NCBI GenBank assembly: GCA_964584315.1
Contig: CAZOZO010000012.1
Coordinates: forward strand, 1 to 64,000
Reading direction: 5' to 3'
DNA: 64,000 nt
From: CAXXOK01 sp964584315
Lineage (GTDB): Bacteria > Bacillota > Clostridia > Christensenellales > Aristaeellaceae
Part shown: piece by piece, positions 1 to 9,515 of the stretch
Numbering within the stretch: position 1 is the first letter of the stretch
How the letters are laid out: every line of letters starts with the position of its first letter
Notes under the pieces: generated by a model
Databases searched by the model: none
Seen by the model: only the letters and a program-made list of their open reading frames with translations
Told to the model about the DNA's origin: nothing
Position numbers and translations under genes: made by a program

Positions 1-476
1 GTTTTCGTATGTCTGATCGTTGCGGCTGACCTGGTCTTTGACCCCACACTCGCCGACGGGAAGGTTTGCTCATCGCCTGAGCGCCCTACGCACCTTCTCT
101 CGGGGTTGCCCCCGGTCGGTCTTACCACTAGAACGCGCCATGCTCGCCGGCGCTTTGGCCGGTTTACGTGGACCGTTTTGCCCGCGTCTGGCATCGGCTT
201 TCAACCACAGACCCGTATACGATCAACGCTATTATAACGTTATGCAACAAGGAACGCAAGCACAATTTTAGGGCTTGCGGAAATTTATGTAAAATATTGA
301 TGAAGTGGTGAAATAGTGAGCATCGCATACGCAGCGAGGGCTGCACGGGGGAAAGCGGCGCGGCGACACCGGCCCGTGTGCGGAGATGCGGGCAAGGCGC
401 GCGATGCGGCGTGCGGCAGCCATGAGGGAGGCCACGAGGGGTATGCGGAAGCACGATGATTTTTGTGATTTGCCCC
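1..476. other. non-coding left edge, no gene recognised
   Basis: I see no convincing coding region here. Short open frames exist on both strands but none has a ribosome binding site or a recognisable product. The sequence is GC-rich between about 60 and 220 and again between 340 and 460. It is followed directly by the tRNA promoter. Confidence 0.5.
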
Positions 477-505
477 TTTACAAACGGCAAAGAATATGTT
501 ATATT
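477..505 (+). promoter_or_regulatory. promoter of tRNA-Ala
   Basis: A -35 box TTTACA (477-482) and a -10 box TATATT (500-505) are separated by exactly 17 bases, and the tRNA begins 12 bases after the -10. Both boxes are one base from the sigma-A consensus. Seen directly; promoter activity is inferred. Confidence 0.75.
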
Positions 506-517
506 ATCATCCGTTGC

Positions 518-593
518 GGGGCATTAGCGCAGTTGGTAGCGCACAACACTGGCAGTGTTGGGGTCAGGAGTTCGAATCTCCTATGCTCCACCA
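518..593 (+). tRNA. tRNA-Ala (anticodon GGC)
   Basis: The 76-nt sequence folds as a complete cloverleaf. The acceptor stem GGGGCAU pairs with AUGCUCC, the D arm has the AGUUGGUA loop, and the anticodon loop CUGGCAG carries GGC. The T arm AGGAG/CUCCU encloses UUCGAAU, and the 3' CCA is encoded (591-593). It reads GCC/GCU alanine codons. Its 3' half is duplicated at 31610-31658, so this gene is the apparent insertion target of a 31-kb island and its functional 3' end has been restored by the element. Confidence 0.95.
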
Positions 594-596
594 AGA
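548..596 (+). repeat. left copy of 49-bp attachment core (tRNA 3' half)
   Basis: This stretch, from the anticodon loop through CCA plus three bases, is identical to 31610-31658. Direct duplication of a tRNA 3' end is the classic footprint of tyrosine-recombinase integration, so this is the candidate attL-type core. The identity is seen; the integration history is inferred. Confidence 0.75.
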
Positions 597-597
597 G

Positions 598-632
598 AAA
601 AACCCTTGAGCTGTAAAGGCTTGAGGGTTTTT
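598..632 (+). terminator. Rho-independent terminator of tRNA-Ala
   Basis: AAAAACCCT (598-606) pairs with AGGGTTTTT (624-632), extended inward through GAGC/GCTT by two G-U wobbles, with a 7-nt loop and a T-run. A homologous hairpin with compensating base changes follows the second tRNA copy at 31661-31692. Confidence 0.85.
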
Positions 633-668
633 CTTTATTGGTTATAGCCAGCTTAATTATCGGCAAAA

Positions 669-688
669 GGAGCAACGGGAGGAGCAAC
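669..688 (+). repeat. paired GGAGCAAC direct repeat, left end
   Basis: Two copies of GGAGCAAC at 669-676 and 681-688 have a 12-bp period. The same pair with the same period occurs at 31486-31505, just inside the other end of the proposed island. This placement suits arm-type binding sites of an integrase; that role is inferred. Confidence 0.55.
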
Positions 689-693
689 CGTGA

Positions 694-1080
694 ATCTGGG
701 TTGTAAAGGAGAAACTACGGAGTTTGCGGTACCCTCTCTGCCAAGTATCCAGCTCTGTATCACTTTCGAAAACAACAATAATATACTTCAGTCGGCACTA
801 AGTATTCGAGACGCTCAGAACGCTTTCCTCGACTGCCAGAATGATGTACATCCGCATCATATCTTGACCAATCGAAAATGCGATTTTGGAATAGTCGTAG
901 TTTCCAAATCGTTAAAAGCCACTTGCCTTAGGGATACATAAAATGCCCACGGTTGAATAACGTTCCATCAGCGAGCATTAGAGGTGCATATGGTTCGAAA
1001 AATATTGCGGATGAGCAGGTCAACGTTTTGGGTCTTGTAAACGCTAGCCAGAATATAGGTTATACTTATGATATCTGCGG
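694..1080. other. AT-rich stretch without recognised gene
   Basis: This lies between the repeat pair and the recombinase remnant. Base composition is clearly more AT-rich than the metabolic genes. No frame shows a recognisable protein or a good ribosome binding site. It is probably mobile-element backbone. Confidence 0.4.
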
Positions 1081-1614
1081 TCAAAGGTACTCCGACATGA
1101 TTTCCATGGCCTTGCGTTTGGTCTTTGTGCTGCTGTGTACATAGGTTTGCATCGTGAAAGCGACCTTCGTATGGCCGATCACCTCCGAGAGCGTCTCCAC
1201 ATCCACGCCGGACTGCGCCCAGATGGAGGCGAATGTATGGCGGAGGGCGTGAACGCCCCGGTGTTCCAGCCCGGCAGCGTCCAAACAGGCGCGCAGCTTG
1301 CGCCCGATGTTGTTCCGGTCTGCCGGAGGGCCAACCTCTGTGGCGAACACAGGCTGCTCCCGCTTGCCGGGCACGCCACCCTGCCACACCGCGCCCGCTT
1401 TGACCCGTTCGCATCGCTGCGCCTGACGCTGCCTGTCCAAAAGGGCTTGCAGCTTATCGGTCAGGGGGATAAAGCGCTTTCCTGCTCTGGTTTTCGGCGC
1501 TTCGTAAACGCGCTTTTTGTTTAGGGTATTGGTGATCTGGTTCACGTGAATGCCCTCCGCCGATACATCGCACCAACGAAGCCGCGCGCCTCCGACACCC
1601 GCAGCCCGGTGCCT
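1081..1614 (-). pseudogene. decayed tyrosine recombinase/integrase (C-terminal catalytic part)
   Basis: The main frame (1081-1545) encodes the C-terminal half of a phage-type integrase. It contains the box-II motif HALRHTF, the IGHTKV histidine motif and the catalytic-tyrosine region MQTYVHSS, ending in ordinary C-terminal residues. Upstream of about 1550 the homology continues in another frame, where TGLRVSEARG supplies the first catalytic arginine, so there is a frameshift. Homology stops near 1614 and the N-terminal arm- and core-binding domains are missing. It is transcribed toward the tRNA, the usual layout for a tRNA-targeting element. It is clearly related to the remnant at 31914-32440 but has kept the R-H-R-H-Y residues, split over two frames. 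It is probably inactive. Confidence 0.85.
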
Positions 1615-1810
1615 CGGATACGAAGCTCAGTATCCGCATGGCCGAACGGATTGCACTGGACATGGCGGAAAACGCGCCGGTGATCTTCCGGCAGTTGTAT
1701 CAGGATTGCGAGTTTGTCGACTGCAAGGTAAAGCACAGTGATTTTGTGGCCGGGGTTTACATCTACGTCCGGCTGCGGAAAAACGGTGTGCAGAAAAAGC
1801 ATGACTCAAG
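1615..1810 (+). pseudogene. unrecognised gene fragment next to integrase remnant
   Basis: Immediately beyond the point where integrase homology ends, the + strand has an open frame of about 65 codons (about 1615-1800). Its composition is protein-like, with segments such as MAERIALDMAENAPVIF and CEFVDCKVKHSDFVAGVY. I do not recognise the family. It has no start signal and ends in low-quality sequence, so it is most likely a fragment of another element gene left by a deletion that also removed the integrase N-terminus. Confidence 0.25.
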
Positions 1811-2573
1811 GACTTGTTCCGGCGGACGGCAGACAAACACGACTGAACAGATGTCTACTGTTGGGGTTGCTACACTCAATGGAACAGGTTGGAAGCACAA
1901 CGCGCGTGAGCAAAGTCCGAGGCGTCATTAACTGCGTTTTTTGATGTGAAAAATGCGCGCCCCCCCCTTATGCCATAAGGCTTTCAGCGGGGTCACAGAC
2001 CGGAGGAGGGCGGCTCTTCCCTCTAAGGCGAAAAAAGGGAAAAGGGGGTATGGCATCAAAGTCAATGCGCACAACAAATCAGCTTCAAAAAGTATTGAAA
2101 AACAGGGGTAAAATCGGCATAAAACAGCGAGAAAGCCATCGGTTAGTTCATCAGTCCGTAACACTCGAAATGCATTGCTGTTTACCCGGGGATTGCGAAT
2201 AAACTGATCTGACTCCCCTCGTTCTCAACTGCACATTGCCGGTTGTCATCTGCATATCGCTTTGCCAGAATTAAGTAGATAATTCGGCGAAATGTGGAGT
2301 TGAACGCACCATGTAGATATTCGATGATCAGGCTGAAGCGACTTAGTTGCTGAACCCGGAAACCGTTGGACTGCTGACAGCGATCCACGAGGAGAATGGT
2401 CGCCAGTCCTATTTATTGAGCAGATAGCAAGCGCCCTTAGAAGCCTGCTCAACGTTGCAAGTATCCAGAGTAAGCAGTCATCCAACCACATTGAAGGGGT
2501 ATTTACAACCGATCAGCGCATGACAGTGACCCATCATTAGATTCATGACGGCATTGATACCATTCAAGGGTCG
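1811..2573. other. gene-poor element backbone
   Basis: No credible gene is visible. There is a palindrome CCTTATGCCATAAGG near 1968 whose arm is partly repeated inverted near 2045. Composition is AT-richer than the flanking metabolic DNA. The right end may contain decayed transposase sequence continuous with 2574-2723. Confidence 0.35.
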
Positions 2574-2723
2574 CTACTCATGAAGAACAGGTGGGGCAAA
2601 GTAAATACCTGCACACATTTGTTCCACTTGGGTAAAGCTCTGAAACTCCGAATCGTTGTCGATAGCGATGCTTGTAAAAACATCCTGAAAATGTTCGCCA
2701 TACTCAGCGTGAAGCATCTGCAT
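2574..2723 (-). pseudogene. IS30-family transposase remnant
   Basis: About 49 codons read MQMLHAEYGEHFQDVF, then SIAIDNDSEFQSF, and end in YFAPPVLHE before a stop. In IS30-type transposases the corresponding stretch is a (D)NGSEF catalytic segment followed by a YFAHPYSS motif, and the order and spacing agree. A stop lies two codons upstream of the first Met, and no intact frame continues on either side. This is a fragment of an old insertion sequence. No terminal repeats could be defined. Confidence 0.55.
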
Positions 2724-2866
2724 TGCGCACTATAGCCTTATCCTCCTCGGGATGTATGGGTATGTTGCGACACCATTCTGCCACGGTGGAAATCCCTACG
2801 GGCTTTCTGCCCTCCTGTTCAACTTGAATTTACATCGGATTCATGTGTTTTTCTATCGGATAAAAC

Positions 2867-2876
2867 ATAACGTTTC
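2867..2876 (-). promoter_or_regulatory. auxiliary LacI-type operator, 9/10 match
   Basis: ATAACGTTTC, which reads GAAACGTTAT on the other strand, differs by one base from the GAAACGTTAC operator at 2965. It lies 98 bp upstream of that site, a spacing that would permit repression-loop formation. The role is inferred from similarity and position. Confidence 0.45.
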
Positions 2877-2924
2877 TCTTTGTTGGACGAATTTATTGAC
2901 TTTGATATCAGAATAAGCTAAAAT

Positions 2925-2953
2925 TTGTTAAACCGTATATGCGTTTTTATTAT
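2925..2953 (+). promoter_or_regulatory. promoter of the GH36-GH31 operon
   Basis: TTGTTA (2925-2930), 17 bp, TATTAT (2948-2953). The geometry relative to the operator at 2965 is the same as at the two other LacI-regulated promoters in this window. A second possible promoter, TTGACT/TAAAAT at 2896-2924, lies just upstream. Confidence 0.6.
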
Positions 2954-2964
2954 CCGACGTATGC

Positions 2965-2974
2965 GAAACGTTAC
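2965..2974 (+). promoter_or_regulatory. LacI-family operator GAAACGTTAC
   Basis: This near-palindromic 10-mer with a central CG, typical of LacI-family sites, begins 11 bp after the -10 box, so it covers the start of transcription. Identical 10-mers occur at 14178-14187 and 20237-20246 in the same position relative to their promoters. The likely ligand is the LacI-type protein at 19058-20077. Confidence 0.7.
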
Positions 2975-3168
2975 GATTTTTGACAATGAAAGACTACGAT
3001 CGCCAGGGACGCACCGGTAAAAGGAGGCAATGGGATACTGCATGGGAACAGACACCGAGAACGAGCACCTGAAGATTAAACCTCCATTGAAACCGATACC
3101 CTGAATACACACAGCATAGACCCTATTAAAACAGGCGCCGCACTTTGCTTGTCGGGCCAGGAGGAAAA

Positions 3169-5253
3169 ATGACGACGTTGCTGTCTGAATACATCTTTGG
3201 TGATATTTGCGTACAATACCGCACCGACAGTGAGAGCAATCTGGTCGGTTTGCAGATGATTCCCAACGGGATGCAGGGCATCACCAAAGCAAAGCAACAA
3301 GCACTGGATCCACTCGTGCAGCTGATGATCAGGGGAGATGATTTCCCTAACGGCTTTGCCAATGGCCACACGCTACGGAACAGTGGCTCAGTGAATCGGT
3401 TTCGCTATATGGAACAGACGAAGCAGGAAGATGCGGAGAGGACCTGTATCGTCACCACACTTCGCGTGGCCGACGGGCAGCAGATCACGCACAAACTGAC
3501 ATATGATCACGGGTTCGGCGGTGTGGAGGTTATCACGACTTATCAAAACAACAGTGCCTGTCCCGTGACGTTGGACATGCTGTCGAGTTTCTGCGTAGGG
3601 GGCATTACACCGTTCATCGGCGGTGACTCGCCGGGGTGCCTTGTGGTGCACAGGCTGCGCAGCAAGTGGAGCAACGAGGCGCGCCTGGAAAGCACCTCGG
3701 TAGAAGACTTGCAGCTGGAACCAAGCTGGTCCGGTTACGGCGTAGCCTGCGAGCGTTTCGGGCAAACGGGTTCCATGCCCGTGCGCAAGTTTTTTCCAAT
3801 GGTTGTCGTGGAGGATACAACGAACCATGTGTTCTGGGGGGCGCAGCTAGCCTGCTCCTCCTCCTGGCAGATGGAGCTGTACCGGCGCGACGATGCGCTT
3901 TGCGTTTCAGGTGGGCTGGCAGATGAAGATTTTGGCCATTGGCATAAAACGTTGCAGCCGGGCGAGGCTTTCACCGCGCCTGCCGCGACCCTGACGGTAT
4001 GCGCTGGCACGCTGGACGGCTTGTGCGACCGGCTGACGGCCATGCACAGCAGGTCGCTGGAGCGTCTGGCAATGCCTTCGCGGCTGCCTGTGGTGTTCAA
4101 CGAATTTTGTACCACATGGGGCAACCCGTCGCGCGGCAATATCCAGCGTATCCTTTCTCTGCTGCGCGGGCGGGATATCGACTATTTTGTGATCGACTCC
4201 GGCTGGTATGCCGACGAGGTCAAGGGCTGGGAAGCCAATATGGGGGACTGGGAGATCAACAACCGGTTGTTCCCCGGCGGGCTGGAGGCAACGGTGACGG
4301 ATATCCGCGAGGCGGGGCTCAGACCGGGCATTTGGTTTGAACCGGAAGTATGCGGGCAGGATGCAAAGGCGTTTCAGCAAACCAATCATCTGCTCAAGCG
4401 TCACGGTGTGCCCATCACCGTTGGCAAGCGCCGTTTTTGGGATCTTTCCGACCCATGGGTGCAGACATACCTCAAGGAACGCGTATTAGGGCTGCTGGTG
4501 CGATATGGCTTTGATTATGTTAAGATCGACTATAACGACAGCATCGGCATCGGGTGCGATCATCCGGATGGGCTGGGCGAGGGGCTTCGGCAGAATCAGC
4601 TTGCGGCGAAGGATTTTCTGGCAAGCATAACCGAGGCATTGCCGGGCATTGTGCTGGAAAACTGCTCCTCAGGCGGGCATCGGCTGGAACCATCTTTTTT
4701 GGGCATTAGCCAATTATCCTCATTTTCGGATGCGCACGAAGTGCGGGAGATACCCATCATCGCAGCCAATTTACACCGCGCCATGCTGCCCCGCCAGAGC
4801 TTGATCTGGGCGGTACTGCGGAAGGGGGACAGCCCCAAGCGGCTGGCCTGGTCGCTGTGCGCTACGCTTCTGGGTGTGATGTGCCTTTCCGGCGATGTGT
4901 ACGATCTTAGTGAAGCGCAGTGGAGCCTTGTGGACGAGGGAATCCGTTTCTACCGCATGGTTTCCCCTGTGATTCAGGATGGCGTAAGCGTGCGGCACGG
5001 GCCCGCCGTCGCCAGCTACCGCCACCCCAAAGGCTGGCAGGCGCTTGAACGAACAACGCGGGACGCGCGAGAAAAGCTGATCGTCGTGCATGTGTTTGAC
5101 CAAACGGAAGCCCATATCGACCTGCCGCTGGATGGCAAGTACCATATTCAGGCGCAGTTTGGCGATGCTTCCTGCCGCGTAGCCGTGCAGGGGGCTACGC
5201 TCTCAGTCACGTTGGCCGACGGCGCGTATGCGCTGTACCTGCTCAGCGAATAA
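3169..5253 (+). CDS. GH36 alpha-galactosidase-type glycosidase
   Basis: The 694-aa protein has the normal length and order of family GH36: an N-terminal beta-sandwich, a (beta/alpha)8 barrel from about residue 320, and a C-terminal sheet. The barrel contains FVIDSGWY, the nucleophile motif KIDYND (Asp454) and the acid/base motif FSDAHE (Asp521). No signal peptide is present, so it acts in the cytoplasm on imported alpha-galactosides or a related substrate; GH36 also includes alpha-N-acetylgalactosaminidases. The start at ATG 3169 is chosen because AGGAGG (3159-3164) sits just upstream. An in-frame TTG at 3145 lacks such a site. The gene is co-transcribed with the GH31 gene behind a LacI-type operator. 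Confidence 0.9.
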   Translation: MTTLLSEYIFGDICVQYRTDSESNLVGLQMIPNGMQGITKAKQQALDPLVQLMIRGDDFPNGFANGHTLRNSGSVNRFRYMEQTKQEDAERTCIVTTLRVADGQQITHKLTYDHGFGGVEVITTYQNNSACPVTLDMLSSFCVGGITPFIGGDSPGCLVVHRLRSKWSNEARLESTSVEDLQLEPSWSGYGVACERFGQTGSMPVRKFFPMVVVEDTTNHVFWGAQLACSSSWQMELYRRDDALCVSGGLADEDFGHWHKTLQPGEAFTAPAATLTVCAGTLDGLCDRLTAMHSRSLERLAMPSRLPVVFNEFCTTWGNPSRGNIQRILSLLRGRDIDYFVIDSGWYADEVKGWEANMGDWEINNRLFPGGLEATVTDIREAGLRPGIWFEPEVCGQDAKAFQQTNHLLKRHGVPITVGKRRFWDLSDPWVQTYLKERVLGLLVRYGFDYVKIDYNDSIGIGCDHPDGLGEGLRQNQLAAKDFLASITEALPGIVLENCSSGGHRLEPSFLGISQLSSFSDAHEVREIPIIAANLHRAMLPRQSLIWAVLRKGDSPKRLAWSLCATLLGVMCLSGDVYDLSEAQWSLVDEGIRFYRMVSPVIQDGVSVRHGPAVASYRHPKGWQALERTTRDAREKLIVVHVFDQTEAHIDLPLDGKYHIQAQFGDASCRVAVQGATLSVTLADGAYALYLLSE

Positions 5254-5299
5254 CGCCCGCGCCCCAACTCAATCATCATGAAGCAAGAGGGATGCACAC

Positions 5300-7666
5300 A
5301 TGAACGATATGGTCGCCGGCCTTACGCTTGCCCTGCATGTGGAACAGGTTGCTGAAAATGTGGTGCATGTATCTTACGGCCCCAAAGGGCAGGTTCCGGT
5401 GCGCAGTGTGCTGATCGATGAGCACTGGCAGCCTGCTCCGGCAGCCAACCCCATGAACTTTGCGCTGACGGATGGGCGCGTGCGGTTTTTCGACCCTCAT
5501 GGCGACGTCGCGCTGGCAGCCACGGAGCACAGCCTTCAACCCAAGGCGCTTTACCGCCATGTGATCGACGGCGAACCCGTCATGCAAACCAAACATACCG
5601 CCAACGGCGATGTGGCGTATATCGTCAATGCACGGCAGGAGCCGGACGGCGTCGCCTTCCATGGCCGCATCGGCTTTGAGGTTGCCCGGGGCGAGCACTT
5701 GTATGGCCTGGGGCAGCATGAGGATGGGCTTTTTGACTATCGGGGGCGGCGCGAATATCTGTACCAGACCAATATGAAGATTACCATCCCGTTCCTGCTC
5801 TCCTCGCGCAACTACGGGTTGCTGATTGATACCGAAACGGCGATGGTTTTTGACGAGCACGATGGCATCATGACGTTTGATTTGGAAACAGTGCATGAGC
5901 TTTCCTATTATGTAATCATCGGGGATGGCTTCGATGCGATCATTGGCACGCTGCGCGCGCTCACCGGCCGCGCGCCCATGCTGCCGCGCTGGGCGTTCGG
6001 GTATGTGCAGTCCAAGGAGCGGTATCGTTCCGCGGCCGAGCTGATCGAAACCGCTGAAACCTTTCGTTCGCTGAACATCCCCGTAGACTGTATCGTACAG
6101 GACTGGTACACTTGGAAAACGGGGCTCTGGGGTGAAAAACGGCCTGATCCAAAGCGATACCCGAATGTAAAGGCGCTCGTGGACGGGCTGCATCGGCTGC
6201 ATGTCAAATTGATGGTTTCCATTTGGCCCAATATGACCGCGGCGGGCGATAACTACCGCGAGTTTGAAGCAAGCGGGCTCCTGCTGCCCAATGCTTCCGT
6301 ATATAATGCTTTTCAGGAGGCCGGCAGAGCGTTATACTGGAAGCAGTGCGAAGAAGTGTGGTTTCGCGCGGGCATCGACGCCTGGTGGTGCGACAACGCC
6401 GAGCCGTTTTCGGACGCGGATTGGAACGGCGCGGAGAAAAGGCCCGAGGAGCTGCGCTATCGCCTGATTGTGACAGATTCGGAAAAATCGATGGACTGGA
6501 CGCGCCTGAACGCTTACGGCCTCTATCACGCCAAAGGCATTTACGAAAACTGGCGCAAGCAAACGCAAGCCCGACGCGTTGTGAACCTCACGCGTTCCAC
6601 ATACGTTGCTGGCCAGCGCTACGGCGCGGTTGCCTGGTCGGGCGACTTGAGTGCGAAGTGGTCGGTGCTCAGGGCGCAAATCACCGAAGGCATCAAATTC
6701 TGCATGAGCGGGCAGCCGTACTGGACGTTGGATATTGGCGGATTCTTTACCGTGAAGGACCGCTATGAGAACCGCGGTTGCGAAAAAGAGGGCGACAGCA
6801 CGCCGCTATGGTTTTGGAACGGCGATTATAACGACGGTGTGAACGACCTGGGGTATCGGGAGCTGTATGTGCGCTGGCTGCAATATGCGGTATTCCTGCC
6901 CATGTTCCGTGCCCACGGCACGGATACGCCGCGCGAACCCTGGCGGTTTGGGCAGCCGGGGGAACCGTTCTACGAAGCGATTGTCGCCTACATCCGCCTT
7001 CGCTACCGACTGCTGCCCTACATCTATGCAACGGCGGCGGCTGTCTCGTTCTGCCATGATACGATGCTGCGCAGCCTGATGTTCGACTTTGCGCAGGACG
7101 CGCGGGTCGCAGACATGGCAGACAGCTTCTTGTTCGGGCGTTCGCTGCTGGTGTGCCCCGTGACCGAGCCGATGTATTACGGGCCGGACGGCGCGCCGCT
7201 TCCGGACACGCGGAAAACACGCGATGTATATTTGCCCGCCGGCACCGTATGGTATGATTTCTGGACGCATCAGGCCCTGACCGGCGGGCGCAGCGTAGTG
7301 AGCGACGCGCCGCTGGAGCGCATCCCGCTCTTTGTACGCGCGGGGGCGATTTTGCCGATGTCCGAGCCGCTCGCGTATGCGGATGAGCGTGGCGGCGAGG
7401 TGGCGGCGCTCTATGTGTTCGATGGCGCGGACGGCGCCTTTACGCTTTATAACGACGCGGGCGACGGCTATGGGTATGAAAACGGCGAGTACGCGATGGT
7501 GCCAATAACGTACCGCAGTGGCGGCCAAACACTGACCCTGGGCCGCGCGGAGGGCGGCTACCCGTGCCAGCCGGCCTTTGCCGTAAAGCTGGTTACGGAC
7601 GGCCGTGTGAAGGACTGCGGTGTTGTGCGCTACTGGGGGGAAGAAACCACGCTTCGCCTTGCCTGA
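5300..7666 (+). CDS. GH31 alpha-glycosidase
   Basis: The 788-aa cytoplasmic protein has GH31 architecture: N-terminal galactose-mutarotase-like sandwich, barrel with inserts, and C-terminal sheet domains. The nucleophile motif is WWCDNAEP (Asp365) and the acid/base is in SGDLSAKW (Asp449). LDIGGFF and MFRAHGTDTPREPW are further family signatures. GH31 covers alpha-glucosidases, alpha-xylosidases, alpha-galactosidases and alpha-N-acetylgalactosaminidases, and the exact specificity cannot be read from the sequence. The gene follows the GH36 gene by 46 bp in the same operon, so the two probably trim the same heterooligosaccharide. No signal peptide is visible. Confidence 0.9.
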   Translation: MNDMVAGLTLALHVEQVAENVVHVSYGPKGQVPVRSVLIDEHWQPAPAANPMNFALTDGRVRFFDPHGDVALAATEHSLQPKALYRHVIDGEPVMQTKHTANGDVAYIVNARQEPDGVAFHGRIGFEVARGEHLYGLGQHEDGLFDYRGRREYLYQTNMKITIPFLLSSRNYGLLIDTETAMVFDEHDGIMTFDLETVHELSYYVIIGDGFDAIIGTLRALTGRAPMLPRWAFGYVQSKERYRSAAELIETAETFRSLNIPVDCIVQDWYTWKTGLWGEKRPDPKRYPNVKALVDGLHRLHVKLMVSIWPNMTAAGDNYREFEASGLLLPNASVYNAFQEAGRALYWKQCEEVWFRAGIDAWWCDNAEPFSDADWNGAEKRPEELRYRLIVTDSEKSMDWTRLNAYGLYHAKGIYENWRKQTQARRVVNLTRSTYVAGQRYGAVAWSGDLSAKWSVLRAQITEGIKFCMSGQPYWTLDIGGFFTVKDRYENRGCEKEGDSTPLWFWNGDYNDGVNDLGYRELYVRWLQYAVFLPMFRAHGTDTPREPWRFGQPGEPFYEAIVAYIRLRYRLLPYIYATAAAVSFCHDTMLRSLMFDFAQDARVADMADSFLFGRSLLVCPVTEPMYYGPDGAPLPDTRKTRDVYLPAGTVWYDFWTHQALTGGRSVVSDAPLERIPLFVRAGAILPMSEPLAYADERGGEVAALYVFDGADGAFTLYNDAGDGYGYENGEYAMVPITYRSGGQTLTLGRAEGGYPCQPAFAVKLVTDGRVKDCGVVRYWGEETTLRLA

Positions 7667-7685
7667 ACGAAAGGAGGGTCTGGCA

Positions 7686-9515
7686 CTGCATAAGCTCATT
7701 TTGGAGAACAAGTTTTATCTGAAGCTGATGCTTACGTATTGCCTGGTGATCTTTTTGGGGTTTGGCCTCACGTCCTATCTGGTCACGTCCAACATGGTCG
7801 AAATCCTCACGAACATGGAATCGCGCTTCGACAATGAAGTGATCCAGAAGGTGCTGACCTACAGCGACGATCGGTATCAGGATATCAACAACATCTTCGT
7901 GCGCCTTTACCAGAAACAGTACTTCAACAACAACACCAGCATCGTGGATTTTATCAACCCGGTTCGGGAAGCGCAGCGCAACAACAGCTACAAATCGGTG
8001 TCGATTGCCAGCTACTTGCAGGATACCTGTAGCGCCAACACAGCCATTGCTGATATCCTGCTGATCGATTACCATGATCGTCAGGTCTATTTCTGCTCCA
8101 ATATCCATAACCGCGACGTATCCTTGGGGTACGATTTCTTCAGGCTGGACTTTATCGGCAGCGGGCAGGTGCGCAACCGCACCGAAATCGTGCCCAACTA
8201 TATCCCGGACTATATCAGTTCTGCCACCATCAACAATTTTCCGGTGATCAGCTACAAGATATTCCTGTTTGACGAAAACGCCGTGCGCTTTGACGAGCCT
8301 CTTGGCATGGCCGTGGTGAACATGCGGGCGAATTTTTTCGCCAGCGCATATAAGGATTCCTCCAGCTTTCTGGGGCAGATCTACGTGATCGAGCGAGGCG
8401 GGCTGACGCTGTTCGACTCCTCGCGCACCATTACGGGGCAGCCCTTTCCCTATGCGGATTTTCAGGCGACGGGGCTTACGGACCTGGTTACCAACAGCCG
8501 CTTTATTGTAAACAAGCGTTACTCGGACAAGAGCGGTTTCACGTTTGTGGATATTGTCGACAAGCGTGTGATCGAGAAGGAAACCGACCGGATCCGCCTG
8601 AGCATCAATAACATGATCGCCGTATGCATCGCGCTGGCGCTGGCAATCGGCCTTGTGTCGGCAGCCATGCTCTCCAAACGCATCAAGGCGCTGGTCCATA
8701 ACATGAAGGACGTGGAAAGCGGAAAACTGGACACGCACATCGTGGTTGGCTCCAAGGACGAGATCGGCTATCTGGAGCAGAGCTTCAGCACGATGTGCGC
8801 TAAGCTGGCCGCATACATCCAAAACGTGTATGTGTTCGAGATACGCACCAAAACGGCCGAGCTCAACGCCCTGCAGGCGCAGATTGACCCGCATTTCCTG
8901 TTCAACACGTTGGAATCCATCCGCATGACGGCGCAAATCAATAAGGACACACAAACCGCGAAGATGATCCACATCCTGGGCAACATGTTCCGCTGGAACA
9001 TCAAGGTCAAGGGCATCGTCGTGGATTTGAAAGAGGAAATCGACTATGTGCGTTCCTATATCGAGCTGCAGAAGCTTCGGTATAACAACGCCTTCGATGT
9101 AACGTTCGATTTGGGCAGCGCCATCCTGAAACTGGGCGTGCTGAAGCTGACGCTGCAGCCCATCGTGGAAAACGCCATCCAGCACGGTATGGATGAAGTG
9201 ACCGAAGGCGGGCATATCACGGTTGCGGGCAATATCGTGGATAACAAGCTGGTGCTGTCCATCACTGACAATGGCAAAGGCATGGACGAGGAGAAGGTGA
9301 AGGCCATCACGGCGACCCTGACCCAGAGCTATGATGTGGAGCCTACATCCAGCATAGGCCTGAGCAACGTGCACCAGCGCAACAGCATCCTGTTTGGCGA
9401 AGAATACGGCATCCGCATTTTCAGCGGCATCGGTTGCGGAACACGCGTGGAGCTGACGCTTCCCGTCATGTCGAGGGAGGAGATGGAACGATATGTACAG
9501 GGTATTCCTCGTTGA
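7686..9515 (+). CDS. YesM-type sensor histidine kinase, probable CTG start
   Basis: The kinase has one N-terminal transmembrane helix (about residues 11-33), a roughly 270-residue extracytoplasmic sensor region, a second helix near 315-335, HAMP, a His_kinase domain with the phospho-acceptor in IDPHFLFNTL (His403), and a HATPase domain (VENAIQHG, DNGKGM, GLSNVHQR). It phosphorylates the overlapping regulator at 9493. The start is unusual. AAGGAGGG (7671-7678) is ideally placed for CTG at 7686, and no ATG, GTG or TTG lies at a proper distance; a GTG at 7620 inside the GH31 gene has no ribosome binding site. With the 7686 start the protein is 609 aa. It probably senses an extracellular sugar, alone or with the binding protein encoded at 10790. 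Confidence 0.88.
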   Translation: MHKLILENKFYLKLMLTYCLVIFLGFGLTSYLVTSNMVEILTNMESRFDNEVIQKVLTYSDDRYQDINNIFVRLYQKQYFNNNTSIVDFINPVREAQRNNSYKSVSIASYLQDTCSANTAIADILLIDYHDRQVYFCSNIHNRDVSLGYDFFRLDFIGSGQVRNRTEIVPNYIPDYISSATINNFPVISYKIFLFDENAVRFDEPLGMAVVNMRANFFASAYKDSSSFLGQIYVIERGGLTLFDSSRTITGQPFPYADFQATGLTDLVTNSRFIVNKRYSDKSGFTFVDIVDKRVIEKETDRIRLSINNMIAVCIALALAIGLVSAAMLSKRIKALVHNMKDVESGKLDTHIVVGSKDEIGYLEQSFSTMCAKLAAYIQNVYVFEIRTKTAELNALQAQIDPHFLFNTLESIRMTAQINKDTQTAKMIHILGNMFRWNIKVKGIVVDLKEEIDYVRSYIELQKLRYNNAFDVTFDLGSAILKLGVLKLTLQPIVENAIQHGMDEVTEGGHITVAGNIVDNKLVLSITDNGKGMDEEKVKAITATLTQSYDVEPTSSIGLSNVHQRNSILFGEEYGIRIFSGIGCGTRVELTLPVMSREEMERYVQGIPR

